The notes under the pieces were generated by a model that saw only the letters and a list, made by a program, of their open reading frames with translations, was not told the origin of the DNA and did no database searches. A stretch of 64,000 bases of DNA from Magnetospirillum aberrantis SpK (GTDB lineage: Bacteria > Pseudomonadota > Alphaproteobacteria > Rhodospirillales > Magnetospirillaceae): positions 124,001 to 188,000 of the forward strand of contig NZ_JAAIYP010000042.1 in NCBI RefSeq assembly GCF_011022235.1. Reading direction: 5' to 3'. This document shows positions 52,590 through 61,705 of this stretch, piece by piece (within the stretch, counting starts at the first letter, position 1; the number at the start of each line of letters is the position of its first letter). Made by a program: the position numbers and the translations under genes.

Positions 52590-53107
52590 GGGGCACCTTT
52601 CAGGAAAAGCGGCAGACCGGCGGCGACGAACACCACACGATGACAGGTTTGGGCGACACGCTGGTTCACGCGGCCCTGATGGTCGCGGAACTCGCGGCCC
52701 AGGCGGGTTTCGGGCACCAGTCCCAGCCCTACCTCGTTGGACACCAGCACCACCGGGCCGGCGGCGGCGGCCAGAACCTCGCACAATCTGGCGGTTTCCG
52801 CGTCAACGTCGCGACCGGCATGCATCAGGTTGCTGAGCCACAGCGTCAGACAATCGACCAGCACCGGGCGGGCCGGGTCGAGCACGCGGTCCAGGGCCTC
52901 GGGCAGGGCCAGGGGTTCCTCGACGGTGTCCCAACGCGGACCGCGGCGGTCGCGGTGCAGACGGATACGCTCGGCCATCTCGTCGTCGAAGGCCTGGCCG
53001 GTGGCGATATAAAGGGCGTTTCCCCGTGACAGCAGGGATTCGGCGTAGGTGCTCTTGCCCGAACGGGCGCCGCCAAGCACCAGGGTCGTGGAAGCGGAGG
53101 TGGACAT
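52586..53107 (-). CDS. cobU: Adenosylcobinamide kinase / adenosylcobinamide-phosphate guanylyltransferase
   Basis: CobU/CobP phosphorylates adenosylcobinamide and attaches GMP, activating it for the lower ligand. The 173-residue protein has the P-loop VLGGARSGKSTYAE at the N-terminus, YIATGQAFDDEMAERIRLHRDRRG (with the His that becomes guanylylated), VDCLTLWLSNLM and LVSNEVGLGLVPETRLGREFRD. It is coupled to cobW by an ATGA overlap and lies 26 bp after the methyltransferase gene. Confidence 0.96.
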   Translation of the reverse strand: MSTSASTTLVLGGARSGKSTYAESLLSRGNALYIATGQAFDDEMAERIRLHRDRRGPRWDTVEEPLALPEALDRVLDPARPVLVDCLTLWLSNLMHAGRDVDAETARLCEVLAAAAGPVVLVSNEVGLGLVPETRLGREFRDHQGRVNQRVAQTCHRVVFVAAGLPLFLKGAP

Positions 53108-53133
53108 GGGCCGTAGTTACCACACCTGCGCGT

Positions 53134-53568
53134 TCAGAACCACCGGCCCACCTTTTGGGCATAGGTGTCGAACTCGGCACCGAACAATTCGGCCAGGGAG
53201 GCTTCCTCGTGGCGGATGAACATCTGGCCCATGGCGAACACCCATGCCGCCAGCGCCGCGAACGGCGCCGAACTCGCCAGGGATACCGCCAGCCCGCCCA
53301 GAATCAGCCCGAAGCCCAGATAGATGGGGTTCCGACTCAACCGGAACGGCCCCGTAACGACAAGGGTCGAGGCCGCCTCGTGCGGATGCAAGGTGGTTCC
53401 GCGCCGCCATAGCGCCCACGCCGCCCAGAACATGAGCCCCAGCCCCAAGGCCGCCGGCACCGCGCCCCACGGGTTGCGCGGCGCCATCCGCGCCAGGGGC
53501 GCCCACTGGTCGAGCGCCAGCATGGCGCCGGCGGCGATGGCGGTGATCACCGGCGGATAAAGCCGCAT
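53134..53568 (-). CDS. Isoprenylcysteine carboxyl methyltransferase-like membrane protein
   Basis: The 144-residue protein has three or four membrane segments and the C-terminal ICMT/PEMT-like pattern: LVVTGPFRLSRNPIYLGFGLILGG, then RHEEASLAELFGAEFDTYAQKVGRWF. Such proteins methylate carboxyl groups or lipids with SAM; the bacterial substrates are mostly unknown. It sits between the alcohol dehydrogenase (6 bp) and cobU, all on the minus strand, with no obvious functional link to cobalamin. Confidence 0.88.
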   Translation of the reverse strand: MRLYPPVITAIAAGAMLALDQWAPLARMAPRNPWGAVPAALGLGLMFWAAWALWRRGTTLHPHEAASTLVVTGPFRLSRNPIYLGFGLILGGLAVSLASSAPFAALAAWVFAMGQMFIRHEEASLAELFGAEFDTYAQKVGRWF

Positions 53569-53574
53569 GTTTTC

Positions 53575-54732
53575 CTATGCCGCTTGCAGGATGCGCCGCA
53601 CCTGGTCGGCGTCGATGTCGCCGCGTTCGCCCAGCGGCAGGCCGCCGCGCTCGCTCAGGCGGCGGGCGATGGCTTCCGGGATGTCGGCGCCCAGGTTGTA
53701 GCCGCCCAATCCGGCCGGCACACCGACCGATTCGAAGAAGTCGCGGGTCTTGGCCACCGCCGCGTCGATGCGCGCGTCCTCGTCGCCGTCGCTCAGGCCC
53801 CAGACGCGGGCGGCGTATTGCAACAGCTTGGCGCGCTTTTCCGGGCGCTTGACCGCCACCACTCCCGGCCACACCGCCGCCAGGGTGCGGGCGTGGTCGA
53901 TGCCGGTCAGCGCGGTCAGTTCATGGCCGATCATGTGGGTGGCCCAATCCTGGGGCACGCCCTGGCCGATCAGGCCGTTCAGCGCCATGGTGGCGCACCA
54001 CATCAGATTGGCGCGGGCCTGATAATCGGGCGGCGTCGCCATGGCCTTGGCGCCGATCTCGACCAGGGTGGACAGCACCGATTCCGCCAGCCGGTCCTGA
54101 AGCGGCGCCTCGGCTGGATAGGTCAGGTATTGTTCAAGCACGTGGACGAAGGCGTCGACGACGCCGTTGCCCACCTGACGGGCCGGCAGGGAATAGGTGG
54201 TTTCCGGGTCCAGCACCGAAAAGCGCGGCATGACCGAAGGATGGCCCCAGCCCAGCTTCTCGCCGGTTTCGTCGCGGCTGATGACCGAGAACAGATTCAT
54301 TTCGGACCCGGTCGCGGGCAGGGTCAGCACCACGCCCAACGGCATGGCGTTGGTGGGCGCCGCCTTGCGGCAGACGATGTCCCAGGGGTCGCCGGCGAAG
54401 TCGATGGCCGCCGCCACCAGCTTGCAGCCGTCCACCACCGAACCGCCGCCCACCGCCAGCACGTAATCCAGCTTTTCCGCCCGCGCCAATTCGACCGCCT
54501 TCATCAGCGTCTCGAAACGGGGATTGGGCTCGATGCCGGCGAATTCGCGGAATTCCAGCCCGGCCGAGGCCAGCGCCTCGACCACCTGGGCGTGGACGCC
54601 GTTCTTCTTGATCGAGCCGCCGCCATAGGCGAACAACACGCGGCTGCCCTTGGGAATCTCGCGCCCCACCGCCTTGATCTGGCCCTTGCCGAAGATGACC
54701 TTGACCGGGTTGTGGAAGACGAAATTCTCCAT
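53575..54732 (-). CDS. Iron-containing (group III) alcohol dehydrogenase
   Basis: The 385-residue protein resembles butanol dehydrogenase and YqhD. The NAD(P)-binding part has VLFAYGGGSIKKNGV and VLAVGGGSVVDGCKL; GGGS suggests NADPH preference as in YqhD. Metal ligands are probably the Asp and His in GVVDAFVHVLEQYL and the two His in THMIGHELTALTGIDHARTLA. LPATGSEMN is also typical. The substrate is unknown. It lies between tsaD and the methyltransferase on the minus strand, a region that continues into the cobU-cobW-cobN genes. Confidence 0.93.
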   Translation of the reverse strand: MENFVFHNPVKVIFGKGQIKAVGREIPKGSRVLFAYGGGSIKKNGVHAQVVEALASAGLEFREFAGIEPNPRFETLMKAVELARAEKLDYVLAVGGGSVVDGCKLVAAAIDFAGDPWDIVCRKAAPTNAMPLGVVLTLPATGSEMNLFSVISRDETGEKLGWGHPSVMPRFSVLDPETTYSLPARQVGNGVVDAFVHVLEQYLTYPAEAPLQDRLAESVLSTLVEIGAKAMATPPDYQARANLMWCATMALNGLIGQGVPQDWATHMIGHELTALTGIDHARTLAAVWPGVVAVKRPEKRAKLLQYAARVWGLSDGDEDARIDAAVAKTRDFFESVGVPAGLGGYNLGADIPEAIARRLSERGGLPLGERGDIDADQVRRILQAA

Positions 54733-54798
54733 GGGCGTTCTCCAACGTTCAAACCATCGCTTGGCCCCAATGTGGGGGCGATGGGCGAAAGCGCAAGG

Positions 54799-55857
54799 TC
54801 AGGCCTTGATTCCCGCCCCGCGCGCTTTCGGCGCGGCGGGGTCCAGCGGCCAGCGCGGCCGGGGCGCGAAATCCAAGGAATCGGTCAGGCCCAGGCGGAA
54901 TCGTTCGATTCCGGCCCAGGCGATCATGGCGGCGTTGTCGGTGCATAATCCCAGCGGCGGCGCCAGGAACGTCAGGCCGGCCTCGGCCGCCACTTTTTCC
55001 AGCATGGCGCGCAAGGCGGTGTTGGCGGCGACGCCGCCGGCCACCACCACATGCCGGCCTTGGGGCCAGTCCTGGCGGAACTGGGCGATGGCGCGCCGGG
55101 TGCGGTCGCCGATGGAGTCCGCCACCGCCGCCTGGAACGCGGCGCAGACGTCGGCCGCGTCCTGTTCCGACAATGGTTGCGCAAGCGTTTCGACCAACAG
55201 CCGCACGGCGTTCTTGAGGCCGGAAAAGCTGAAATCGCAGCCCGGCTTGCCCTTCATCGGGCGCGGCAGGGCGAAACGATTGGGATCGCCGTGATCGGCG
55301 GCCTTTTGCACCAGGGGGCCGCCGGGATAGCCCAGGCCCACCATCTTGGCCACCTTGTCGAAGGCTTCGCCGGCGGCGTCGTCGATGGTGGTGCCCAGCC
55401 GGCGGTATTGGCCGACGCCCAGCACCGCCAGCAACTGGCAATGGCCGCCCGAGGCCAGCAACAGAAGATAGGGAAACGGCAAATCGTGGGTCAGCCGCGC
55501 GGTGAGCGCGTGACCTTCCAGGTGGTTGACCGCCAGGAACGGCTTGCCGGCGGCCAGGGCAATGGCCTTGGCGGTCATCACGCCGACCATGACGCCGCCG
55601 ATCAGGCCGGGTCCGCCGGTGGCGGCCACCGCGTCGAGGTCGGAAAAGCCGATTCCGGCCTGGTTCATGGCTTCGGCCACCAGCCGGTCCACATGTTCGA
55701 GATGGGCGCGCGCGGCGATTTCCGGCACGATGCCGCCGAACGGACGATGTTCTTCAAGCTGCGACAACACCACATTCGCCAGGATGGCGCGGTCGTCGCG
55801 CACGATCGCGGCGGCGGTTTCGTCGCACGATGTTTCGACACCCAGGATCAACACCAC
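54799..55857 (-). CDS. tsaD: tRNA N6-adenosine threonylcarbamoyltransferase TsaD
   Basis: TsaD transfers threonylcarbamoyl to A37 of ANN-decoding tRNAs with TsaB and TsaE. The 352-residue protein shows [32 protein letters not shown], the iron-binding [45 protein letters not shown] and [12 protein letters not shown]. The ATG at 55857 is divergent from hemC with 46 bp between starts, an arrangement I recall from other alphaproteobacteria. Confidence 0.97.
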   Translation of the reverse strand: MVLILGVETSCDETAAAIVRDDRAILANVVLSQLEEHRPFGGIVPEIAARAHLEHVDRLVAEAMNQAGIGFSDLDAVAATGGPGLIGGVMVGVMTAKAIALAAGKPFLAVNHLEGHALTARLTHDLPFPYLLLLASGGHCQLLAVLGVGQYRRLGTTIDDAAGEAFDKVAKMVGLGYPGGPLVQKAADHGDPNRFALPRPMKGKPGCDFSFSGLKNAVRLLVETLAQPLSEQDAADVCAAFQAAVADSIGDRTRRAIAQFRQDWPQGRHVVVAGGVAANTALRAMLEKVAAEAGLTFLAPPLGLCTDNAAMIAWAGIERFRLGLTDSLDFAPRPRWPLDPAAPKARGAGIKA

Positions 55858-55903
55858 GAAAATCCTTTCCAGAACCGTCGGCTTTTCCTACAACACCAGG
55901 GCC

Positions 55904-56845
55904 ATGACGTCCAAAGCAAACAACCCCCGCCTCACCCTGGGCACCCGCGGATCGCCGCTGGCGCTGGCCCAGACGCACGAGACCCGCGACCGTTTGGCCG
56001 CCGCCTGGCCGGAACTGGCCGAAGAAGGTGCCATCGCCATCCAGGTCATCCAGACCACCGGTGACCTGGTGCAGAACCGCGCGCTGTCGGAAATCGGCGG
56101 CAAGGGGCTGTTCACCAAGGAACTGGACGAATCCATGCTGGATGGCCGCATCGACCTGGCGGTCCATTCCATGAAGGACGTGCCCACCGTCCTGCCCGAC
56201 GGCATCGTCCTGCCCTGCGTCCTGCCGCGCGAGGACGTGCGCGACGCCTTTTTGTCGCTCAAATACGCCGGTCTCGACGATCTGCCCGAAGGCGCGGTGA
56301 TCGGTTCCTCCAGCCTGCGGCGCGGCGCCCAGATCCTGCACAAGCGTCCCGACCTCAAGGTGGTGAACTTTCGCGGCAACGTCCAGTCGCGTCTCAGGAA
56401 GCTGGGCGAGGGCGTGGTCGACGCCACGCTGTTGGCCATGGCCGGGCTGAATCGCCTGGGCATGGCGGACAAGGCCACCAGCCCGCTGTCCACCGAGTTC
56501 ATGCTGCCGGCGGTGGCGCAAGGGGCGATCGGCATCACCTGCCGCACCGACGACGAGGCGGCGCACCGTTACCTTTCGGCGCTGAACTGTCCCGAGACCA
56601 TGGTGCGCATCACCGCCGAACGGGCGTTCCTGCTGACCCTTGACGGGTCGTGCCGCACGCCCATCGCCGCCCTGGCCGAGCTGGACGGCGACCATCTGTC
56701 GTTCCGCGGCCTGATCGTCAGCACCGACGGCAAGGTCGTGCACGCCACCAGCCGTCAGGGCCGGGCCGCCGATGCCGAGGCCATGGGCAACGACGCCGGC
56801 GAGGAATTGAAGCGGATCGCCGGCCCCGGCTTCTTCAGTCACTGA
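55904..56845 (+). CDS. hemC: Hydroxymethylbilane synthase (porphobilinogen deaminase)
   Basis: HemC polymerises four porphobilinogens into the linear tetrapyrrole. The 313-residue protein has LTLGTRGSPLALAQT, TTGDLVQNRALSEIGGKGLFTKELD, LAVHSMKDVPT, VIGSSSLRRGAQIL, FRGNVQSRLRKL and the dipyrromethane cofactor Cys in DGSCRTPIAAL. The ATG at 55904 is the only suitable start after the divergent tsaD. The hemD-mic60 fusion follows after 13 bp. Its product feeds both heme and, via uroporphyrinogen III, the cobalamin pathway of this window. Confidence 0.97.
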   Translation: MTSKANNPRLTLGTRGSPLALAQTHETRDRLAAAWPELAEEGAIAIQVIQTTGDLVQNRALSEIGGKGLFTKELDESMLDGRIDLAVHSMKDVPTVLPDGIVLPCVLPREDVRDAFLSLKYAGLDDLPEGAVIGSSSLRRGAQILHKRPDLKVVNFRGNVQSRLRKLGEGVVDATLLAMAGLNRLGMADKATSPLSTEFMLPAVAQGAIGITCRTDDEAAHRYLSALNCPETMVRITAERAFLLTLDGSCRTPIAALAELDGDHLSFRGLIVSTDGKVVHATSRQGRAADAEAMGNDAGEELKRIAGPGFFSH

Positions 56846-56858
56846 ACGGGGGCCGGCC

Positions 56859-58784
56859 GTGACCTGCGCCCTTGTCACCCGCCCGCGCGAGGATTCCGAG
56901 GGGGTGTCGCGGGAATTGCGGGCCCGGGGCCTGACGGTGGCGGTCGAGCCGCTTCTCGACATCGCCTATCTTGATGCCGCCATCGATGCCGAGGGTGTCC
57001 AGGGTATCCTGGCCACCTCGGCCAACGGCGTGCGCGCCTTGGCCCGATTGTTACCCGACCGCGACCTACCGGTGTGGGCGGTGGGCGACGCCTCGGCGCG
57101 CGAGGCGCGGGCATTGGGCTATGAACGGGTGGAAAGCGCCGGCGGCGACGTCCACAGTCTGGCGGCCCTGGTCAAGGACCGTTGCGAACCCGGAACAGGG
57201 GCCTTCCTGCATGCCGCCGGTTCGGTCACCGCCGGAGACCTGGCGGGATTGCTGGCCGAGGCCGGCTTCGCCGTCCGCCGGGTGGTCCTGTACGAGGCGC
57301 GTACCGCCACCGCCTTGTCCGACGACCTGACGCAGGCGTTGCGGAACGGCGGCATCGGTCTCGCCTTGTTTTTCTCTCCCCGCACCGCCGCTACCTTTGT
57401 TACCCTGGTGCAAGCCGCCGGATTGTCCGGGACGCTTCGCCCGCTTACCGCCTACGCGCTCAGCCGGGCCGTCGCCGACAAGCTGGCGCCTCTTTCCTGG
57501 GCGGCCGTCCGCGTGGCCGCCGTCCCGACCCAAGCCGCGTTGCTGGCGGCGCTCGAGGAGGATTTGGCCGCCGGCCGCATTTCCTCCGATCTCCAGAGGA
57601 GCAGCATGACCGAGACCCCGCCCGCCGCCGCGAACGAGACCAAGACGCCGTCCCCCGAGGCCGCCCCGGAAGCCGCCGACGCGATTCCGGCCCCGGTCCC
57701 CGAGGAGGAGGTCGCCACCGAGGAAGCGGAAATCGCCGAGCCGGAGGTCGCGGCCGACGCCGCCAAGGGCCGTGGCTGGGTTCCGGTGGCCGCCGCCGTG
57801 GCGGTGGTCGCGGTGGCCGGTGTCGCCGCCCTGGTGTGGTCGGAAATGCGGACCAACGGCGGGACGCCGTCGCCCTTGGCTCCGGTCTTGTCGTCTGCCG
57901 AACCGGCGGCGTCCGGGCCGGTTGCGGCGCCCGCCGCCGTCTCGCCCGATCTGGCCGCCGAACTGGCCGCCACCCGCGACCGTCTGGCGGCGCTCGAGGC
58001 ACGCCTGGGCCACGGCGGCGCGGCGGCGGTGGACCTGTCGCCGCTGGAAAGCCGCGTGGGGCAGACCGAGATGGCGGTCAAGGCCTTGCAGGCCCTGCCG
58101 CAGGTGCCGGCCAAGCTGGTGGACGAGGTGACGGAACTGAGCGGCGCGGTCGCCGAACTCAAGCGGACTTCGGCCGACGCGGCGGCGGTGCTGCGGCTGG
58201 CCGACCGGGTGGAAAAGGCGGAAAGCGCCGTGCGCGACATGCAGGCGCGGCGCAGTTCCGCCGCTGCTCTGTTGCTGGCGGTGGGTCAGTTGCGCGAGGC
58301 GGTGGCCGCCGCCTTGCCGTATGACGGCGAGTTGCGGGCGCTCAAGGCCCTGGCCGGGGCCGACCCGGAAGTCGCCGCCGCCGCCGAAACCCTGAAATCC
58401 CATGCCGCGGTGGGTATTCCCACCCTGGCCATGCTGACCCAGCGCATGACCGTCCTGGCCCCGGCCGTGGTTCGCGCCCAGATCCTGCCCGAGGGTCAGG
58501 GCTGGTGGCGCCAGACCCTGGACCGCCTGGGCTCGCTGGTGACCATCGAACGCGAGGACGGCGCCGCCGCCGGCACCTCGCCGGCCGCTGTCGTCGCCCG
58601 TGCCCAAGGGGCGCTGGCGGTGGGTGACTTGGCTATCGCCGTGACCGAGCTTGAGGCGCTGTCCGGCCCGCCGGCCGAGGTGGCGGCGCCGTGGCTTGCC
58701 GACGCGCGGGCCCGGCTTGCCGCCGGCCAAGCGCTGTCCGGGTTGACCGCCCATGTGGTCGCCGCCATCGGCGCGGGGCAATGA
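56859..58784 (+). CDS. hemD: HemD (uroporphyrinogen-III synthase) fused to a Mic60/mitofilin-like protein
   Basis: One 641-codon frame covers two proteins. Residues about 1-240 are HemD, which closes the tetrapyrrole with ring inversion (ALVTRPREDSEGVSREL, GILATSANGVRAL, VLYEAR, LFFSPRTAATFV). From residue 250 an Ala/Glu/Pro-rich stretch, one membrane helix (about 307-327) and a long coiled coil with a C-terminal helical domain follow, the layout of alphaproteobacterial Mic60. Mic60 shapes inner-membrane folds. ATG 57606 (residue 250), preceded by AGAGGAGC, could still start Mic60 alone. GTG 56859 starts HemD. hemY follows with an ATGA overlap. Confidence 0.88.
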   Translation: MTCALVTRPREDSEGVSRELRARGLTVAVEPLLDIAYLDAAIDAEGVQGILATSANGVRALARLLPDRDLPVWAVGDASAREARALGYERVESAGGDVHSLAALVKDRCEPGTGAFLHAAGSVTAGDLAGLLAEAGFAVRRVVLYEARTATALSDDLTQALRNGGIGLALFFSPRTAATFVTLVQAAGLSGTLRPLTAYALSRAVADKLAPLSWAAVRVAAVPTQAALLAALEEDLAAGRISSDLQRSSMTETPPAAANETKTPSPEAAPEAADAIPAPVPEEEVATEEAEIAEPEVAADAAKGRGWVPVAAAVAVVAVAGVAALVWSEMRTNGGTPSPLAPVLSSAEPAASGPVAAPAAVSPDLAAELAATRDRLAALEARLGHGGAAAVDLSPLESRVGQTEMAVKALQALPQVPAKLVDEVTELSGAVAELKRTSADAAAVLRLADRVEKAESAVRDMQARRSSAAALLLAVGQLREAVAAALPYDGELRALKALAGADPEVAAAAETLKSHAAVGIPTLAMLTQRMTVLAPAVVRAQILPEGQGWWRQTLDRLGSLVTIEREDGAAAGTSPAAVVARAQGALAVGDLAIAVTELEALSGPPAEVAAPWLADARARLAAGQALSGLTAHVVAAIGAGQ

Positions 58785-60058
58785 CCATGATGCGCCGGCT
58801 TTCCCTGTTCGTCGTCGTCACCGCCTTGTTGGTGGCGGGTGCCGTGTGGCTGGCCGAACGGCCGGGTCAGGCGGTGATTCATTGGCTGGGGTGGAAGATC
58901 ACCGCGCCCGTGCCGCTGGTGCTGGGCGGCCTGTTGGCGCTGCTGCTGCTGGGGACGCTGGCGCTCAGGGTGTTCCGCGCGGTGCTGGCGACACCCGGCC
59001 GGTGGCTGGCGGCGCGACGGGCGCGGCGCACCCGCGACGGCTATCGCGCGTTGTCCGATGGTTTGGCCGCCGTCGCCGCCGGTGATGGACGCGGTGCGCG
59101 GCGTCTGGCCCGGCGTGCCGACAAATTGCTGGCCGATTCGTCCCTGACCGGGTTGTTGACCGCCCAGGCGGCGACGTTGTCGGGCGATGCGGCGGAAGCG
59201 GAAAACCGCCTGTCGGCCATGGTCGAACGGCCCGAGACCGCCCTGCTGGGCCTCAAGGGGCTGATGGATCAGGCGCTTCTTCGCCACGATCACGCCGCCG
59301 CGCTGGATTACGCCCGCCGCGCCTGGGCGCTGGGGGGACCGGCGGTGGGACTGGCCGCCACCTTGTTCGACCTTCAGGCCCGCGCCGGCCATTGGGCCGA
59401 AGCCGCCGCCACCCTGGACGAGGCCAAGAAGCGCGACGCGCTGTCGGGCGGCACCTTGGCCCGTTTCCGCGCCCTGACCTTGCTGGAGCGGTCGCGGGGG
59501 GAACGCGATCCGGTCCTGGCCCGCGATCTGGCCATCGCCGCCCATCGTGCCGATCCCGGTTTCGTGGCGGCGGCGGCCCAGGCGGCGTTGGCGCTGCATC
59601 GCGCCGACAAGCCGCGCAAGGCCGCCAGCCTGTTGCTGACCACCTGGCGGATCGCGCCGCATCCCGATCTGGTCGAGGCCTGGCTGGCCCTGGCCCCGGC
59701 GGAAACGCCGCTGCAACGGGTCAAGCGGCTGGACAAGCTGGTCAAGGCCAATCCCGATGCCGCCGACGGCCATGTCGCCCTGGCCGAGGCGGCCCTGGCC
59801 GTCAAGCTGTGGGGATTGGCGCGCAGCCATCTGGAACGTGCCTTGGAGCAGCGTCCGACCACCGGTCTTTATGTGCTGTTGGCGCGACTTGAACGCGAGG
59901 AACGTGGCGACGAACATGCCGCCACCGCCTGGATGGCCAAGACCGCCGCCGCTCCGGTCGAGCCGGCGTGGATCTGTGCCACCTGCGCCAAGCCCACCGA
60001 CCGCTGGCAGGTCACTTGTCCCCATTGCGGGGCGGTGGACAGCCTGGAGTGGAAGTAA
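58781..60058 (+). CDS. hemY: HemY-like membrane TPR protein (Orf52 type) with C-terminal zinc ribbon
   Basis: The 425-residue protein has two N-terminal membrane helices (about 8-25 and 43-62, HemY_N domain), helical TPR-like repeats through most of its length (LAAVAAGDGRGARRLARRADKLL and similar), and a C-terminal zinc-ribbon-like end (CATCAKP and CPHCG, about 398-418). HemY proteins of proteobacteria are linked to heme metabolism. In Rhodobacter the equivalent Orf52 has been reported next to mic60. The ATG at 58781 overlaps the stop of hemD-mic60 (ATGA), so the two are coupled. Confidence 0.9.
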   Translation: MTMMRRLSLFVVVTALLVAGAVWLAERPGQAVIHWLGWKITAPVPLVLGGLLALLLLGTLALRVFRAVLATPGRWLAARRARRTRDGYRALSDGLAAVAAGDGRGARRLARRADKLLADSSLTGLLTAQAATLSGDAAEAENRLSAMVERPETALLGLKGLMDQALLRHDHAAALDYARRAWALGGPAVGLAATLFDLQARAGHWAEAAATLDEAKKRDALSGGTLARFRALTLLERSRGERDPVLARDLAIAAHRADPGFVAAAAQAALALHRADKPRKAASLLLTTWRIAPHPDLVEAWLALAPAETPLQRVKRLDKLVKANPDAADGHVALAEAALAVKLWGLARSHLERALEQRPTTGLYVLLARLEREERGDEHAATAWMAKTAAAPVEPAWICATCAKPTDRWQVTCPHCGAVDSLEWK

Positions 60059-60059
60059 C

Positions 60060-60962
60060 TCAGCTTTCGCGCAGACGGTTGCGGTCGATGCGGCTGTGGT
60101 CGAAGCGGTCCAGCCGGTTGCCGCGAATCAGCGCGCGGATGGTCTGGACATAGGCGTCGCCTCGCTCCGAATAACGCGACAGGCTGCCGGCCAGGGTGGC
60201 GCCGTCGGGGGTTTCTCCCCTGGCCCGTGCCGTGGCCCGCGCCCGGCGAAGCCCCTCATAGGCCGGATGGCTGTTGAGGTTGTGGACATAGGCCCGCACC
60301 GCCTCGTGCAGGGTGGTGAAGGCGGCCATGCGCTGACCGGCCGGGTCGCCCTTAGGGGTGACGGCGCTGCCGGTGTGTCCGAACAGGTTGTTGGCCTCGC
60401 GCACGAAACGCGACGTGCCCCAGCCCGATTCCTCGGCCGCCTGGGCCAGGGCCAGGGACGGCGGCACCAAGTCCACCTTGCGCAGCAATTGGGACAGGTT
60501 CGCGCCCTCGGCCCGGTAACGCACCGCCAGGGCTTCCAGCCAGGCCGGGTCCTGGGGCAGACGGCCGTCGGCCATGGCCTCCAGACGATGGCGATCCTGG
60601 GCGATCTCTTCGTTGACCACCAGCACCAGCGGCAGCATCAGGCGCAGGAAAACACGCTTCTTGGCGTCGATCTCGGCCATCTGGTCAAGGTCGTCGGGCA
60701 CTGTCGACAGGAACAGCGGCGGCACGGTGCCGGTTTCGGCCACCGTGTCCAGGCGATAGCCGATGCGGGTGAAGACGGCGTGCAGACCATCGGCGCTGCC
60801 CAGTTCGCTGGTACTGAGATTGCGCTCCAGCCCGACCGGCTTGCCCAGGGAAACCTCGCTGCGCAGCGGCGAGGAAACACCGCCCAGGACCAGCCCGTAC
60901 AGGGCCCCCACCGCCACGGCCAGGGTGCCGACACCAAAAAGAACGGCTTTGTTTTGCGCCAT
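60060..60962 (-). CDS. Bax-type N-acetylglucosaminidase-domain protein
   Basis: The 300-residue protein has one N-terminal membrane helix (about 7-27) and a C-terminal glucosaminidase-like domain related to E. coli Bax. LVPPSLALAQAAEESGWGTSRFVREANNLFGH carries the likely catalytic Glu, and GDAYVQTIRALIRGNRL follows. It probably hydrolyses peptidoglycan in the periplasm while anchored to the inner membrane. It converges on hemY (1 bp between stops) and lies beyond the nfuA terminator, so it is a separate unit. Confidence 0.88.
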   Translation of the reverse strand: MAQNKAVLFGVGTLAVAVGALYGLVLGGVSSPLRSEVSLGKPVGLERNLSTSELGSADGLHAVFTRIGYRLDTVAETGTVPPLFLSTVPDDLDQMAEIDAKKRVFLRLMLPLVLVVNEEIAQDRHRLEAMADGRLPQDPAWLEALAVRYRAEGANLSQLLRKVDLVPPSLALAQAAEESGWGTSRFVREANNLFGHTGSAVTPKGDPAGQRMAAFTTLHEAVRAYVHNLNSHPAYEGLRRARATARARGETPDGATLAGSLSRYSERGDAYVQTIRALIRGNRLDRFDHSRIDRNRLRES

Positions 60963-61000
60963 GCAAATCTCCTTCTGCCGTCTACCCTAGCCAAACAAAA

Positions 61001-61022
61001 ATGGCGGCCGTGTGGCCGCCAT
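61001..61022 (-). terminator. Rho-independent terminator of nfuA
   Basis: A perfect 9-bp stem ATGGCGGCC (61001-61009), loop GTGT, GGCCGCCAT (61014-61022). On the minus strand it is followed by TTTTTGTTT, 26 bp after the nfuA stop. Confidence 0.9.
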
Positions 61023-61048
61023 TGAAAAAAGTGCTTTCAGGTGCCTGT

Positions 61049-61597
61049 TTACTGGACGGCCTGAACCGCGACCACTTCCGGCACATAGTACTTGAGCATG
61101 TTCTCGATGCCGTGCTTGAGCGTGGCGGTCGAGCTGGGGCAACCCGAGCACGCGCCCTGGAGGTGCAGGTAGACGATACCGTCCTCGAAGGCGCGGAAGA
61201 TGATATCGCCGCCGTCCTGGGCCACCGCCGGACGGACGCGGGTGTCCAGCAATTCCTTGATCTGCTTGACCACGTCGGAATCGCCCTCGGACCCCTCGGC
61301 GCCGGTGCCGGCATCGGTGATCACCGGCGCGCCGGAATTGAAATGGTCCATGATGGCGGCCAAAACCAGCGGCTTGAGCACCGACCAATCCGTCTCGGCG
61401 GTCTTGCCGACGGTGATGAAGTCGCCGCCCAGGAACACGCTGGCGACGCCGTCGACGTCGAACAGGCGGCTGGCCAGCGGCGAACTGGCCGAGCCTTCCT
61501 TGGTCAGGAAGTCGGCGGTGCCATGGGTCATGACCTCGCGACCGGGCAGGAACTTCAAGGTCGAGGGATTGGGGGTCGGTTCGGTTTGGATGAACAT
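61049..61597 (-). CDS. nfuA: NfuA/NifU-like Fe-S cluster carrier
   Basis: This 182-residue protein has an N-terminal Nfu_N domain (FIQTEPTPNPSTLKFLPGREV, FLTKEGSASSPLASRLFDVDGVASVFLGGDFITV) and a C-terminal NifU domain with DTRVRPAVAQDGGDIIF and the cluster-binding GACSGCPSS (CxxC). The mitochondrial NFU1-like architecture is usual in alphaproteobacteria. It delivers 4Fe-4S clusters to client enzymes. It is a single gene with its own terminator. Confidence 0.95.
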   Translation of the reverse strand: MFIQTEPTPNPSTLKFLPGREVMTHGTADFLTKEGSASSPLASRLFDVDGVASVFLGGDFITVGKTAETDWSVLKPLVLAAIMDHFNSGAPVITDAGTGAEGSEGDSDVVKQIKELLDTRVRPAVAQDGGDIIFRAFEDGIVYLHLQGACSGCPSSTATLKHGIENMLKYYVPEVVAVQAVQ

Positions 61598-61705
61598 GGA
61601 AATCCTCGTTCTAGGCGTCGCGGGGGTAAGGGCGCGCAGCGGAAGCCGATAATCCTAAATGGCCCCGGCCGGGGTCTGAGTCAAGGGAAAGACTGAGCGG
61701 ACAAC

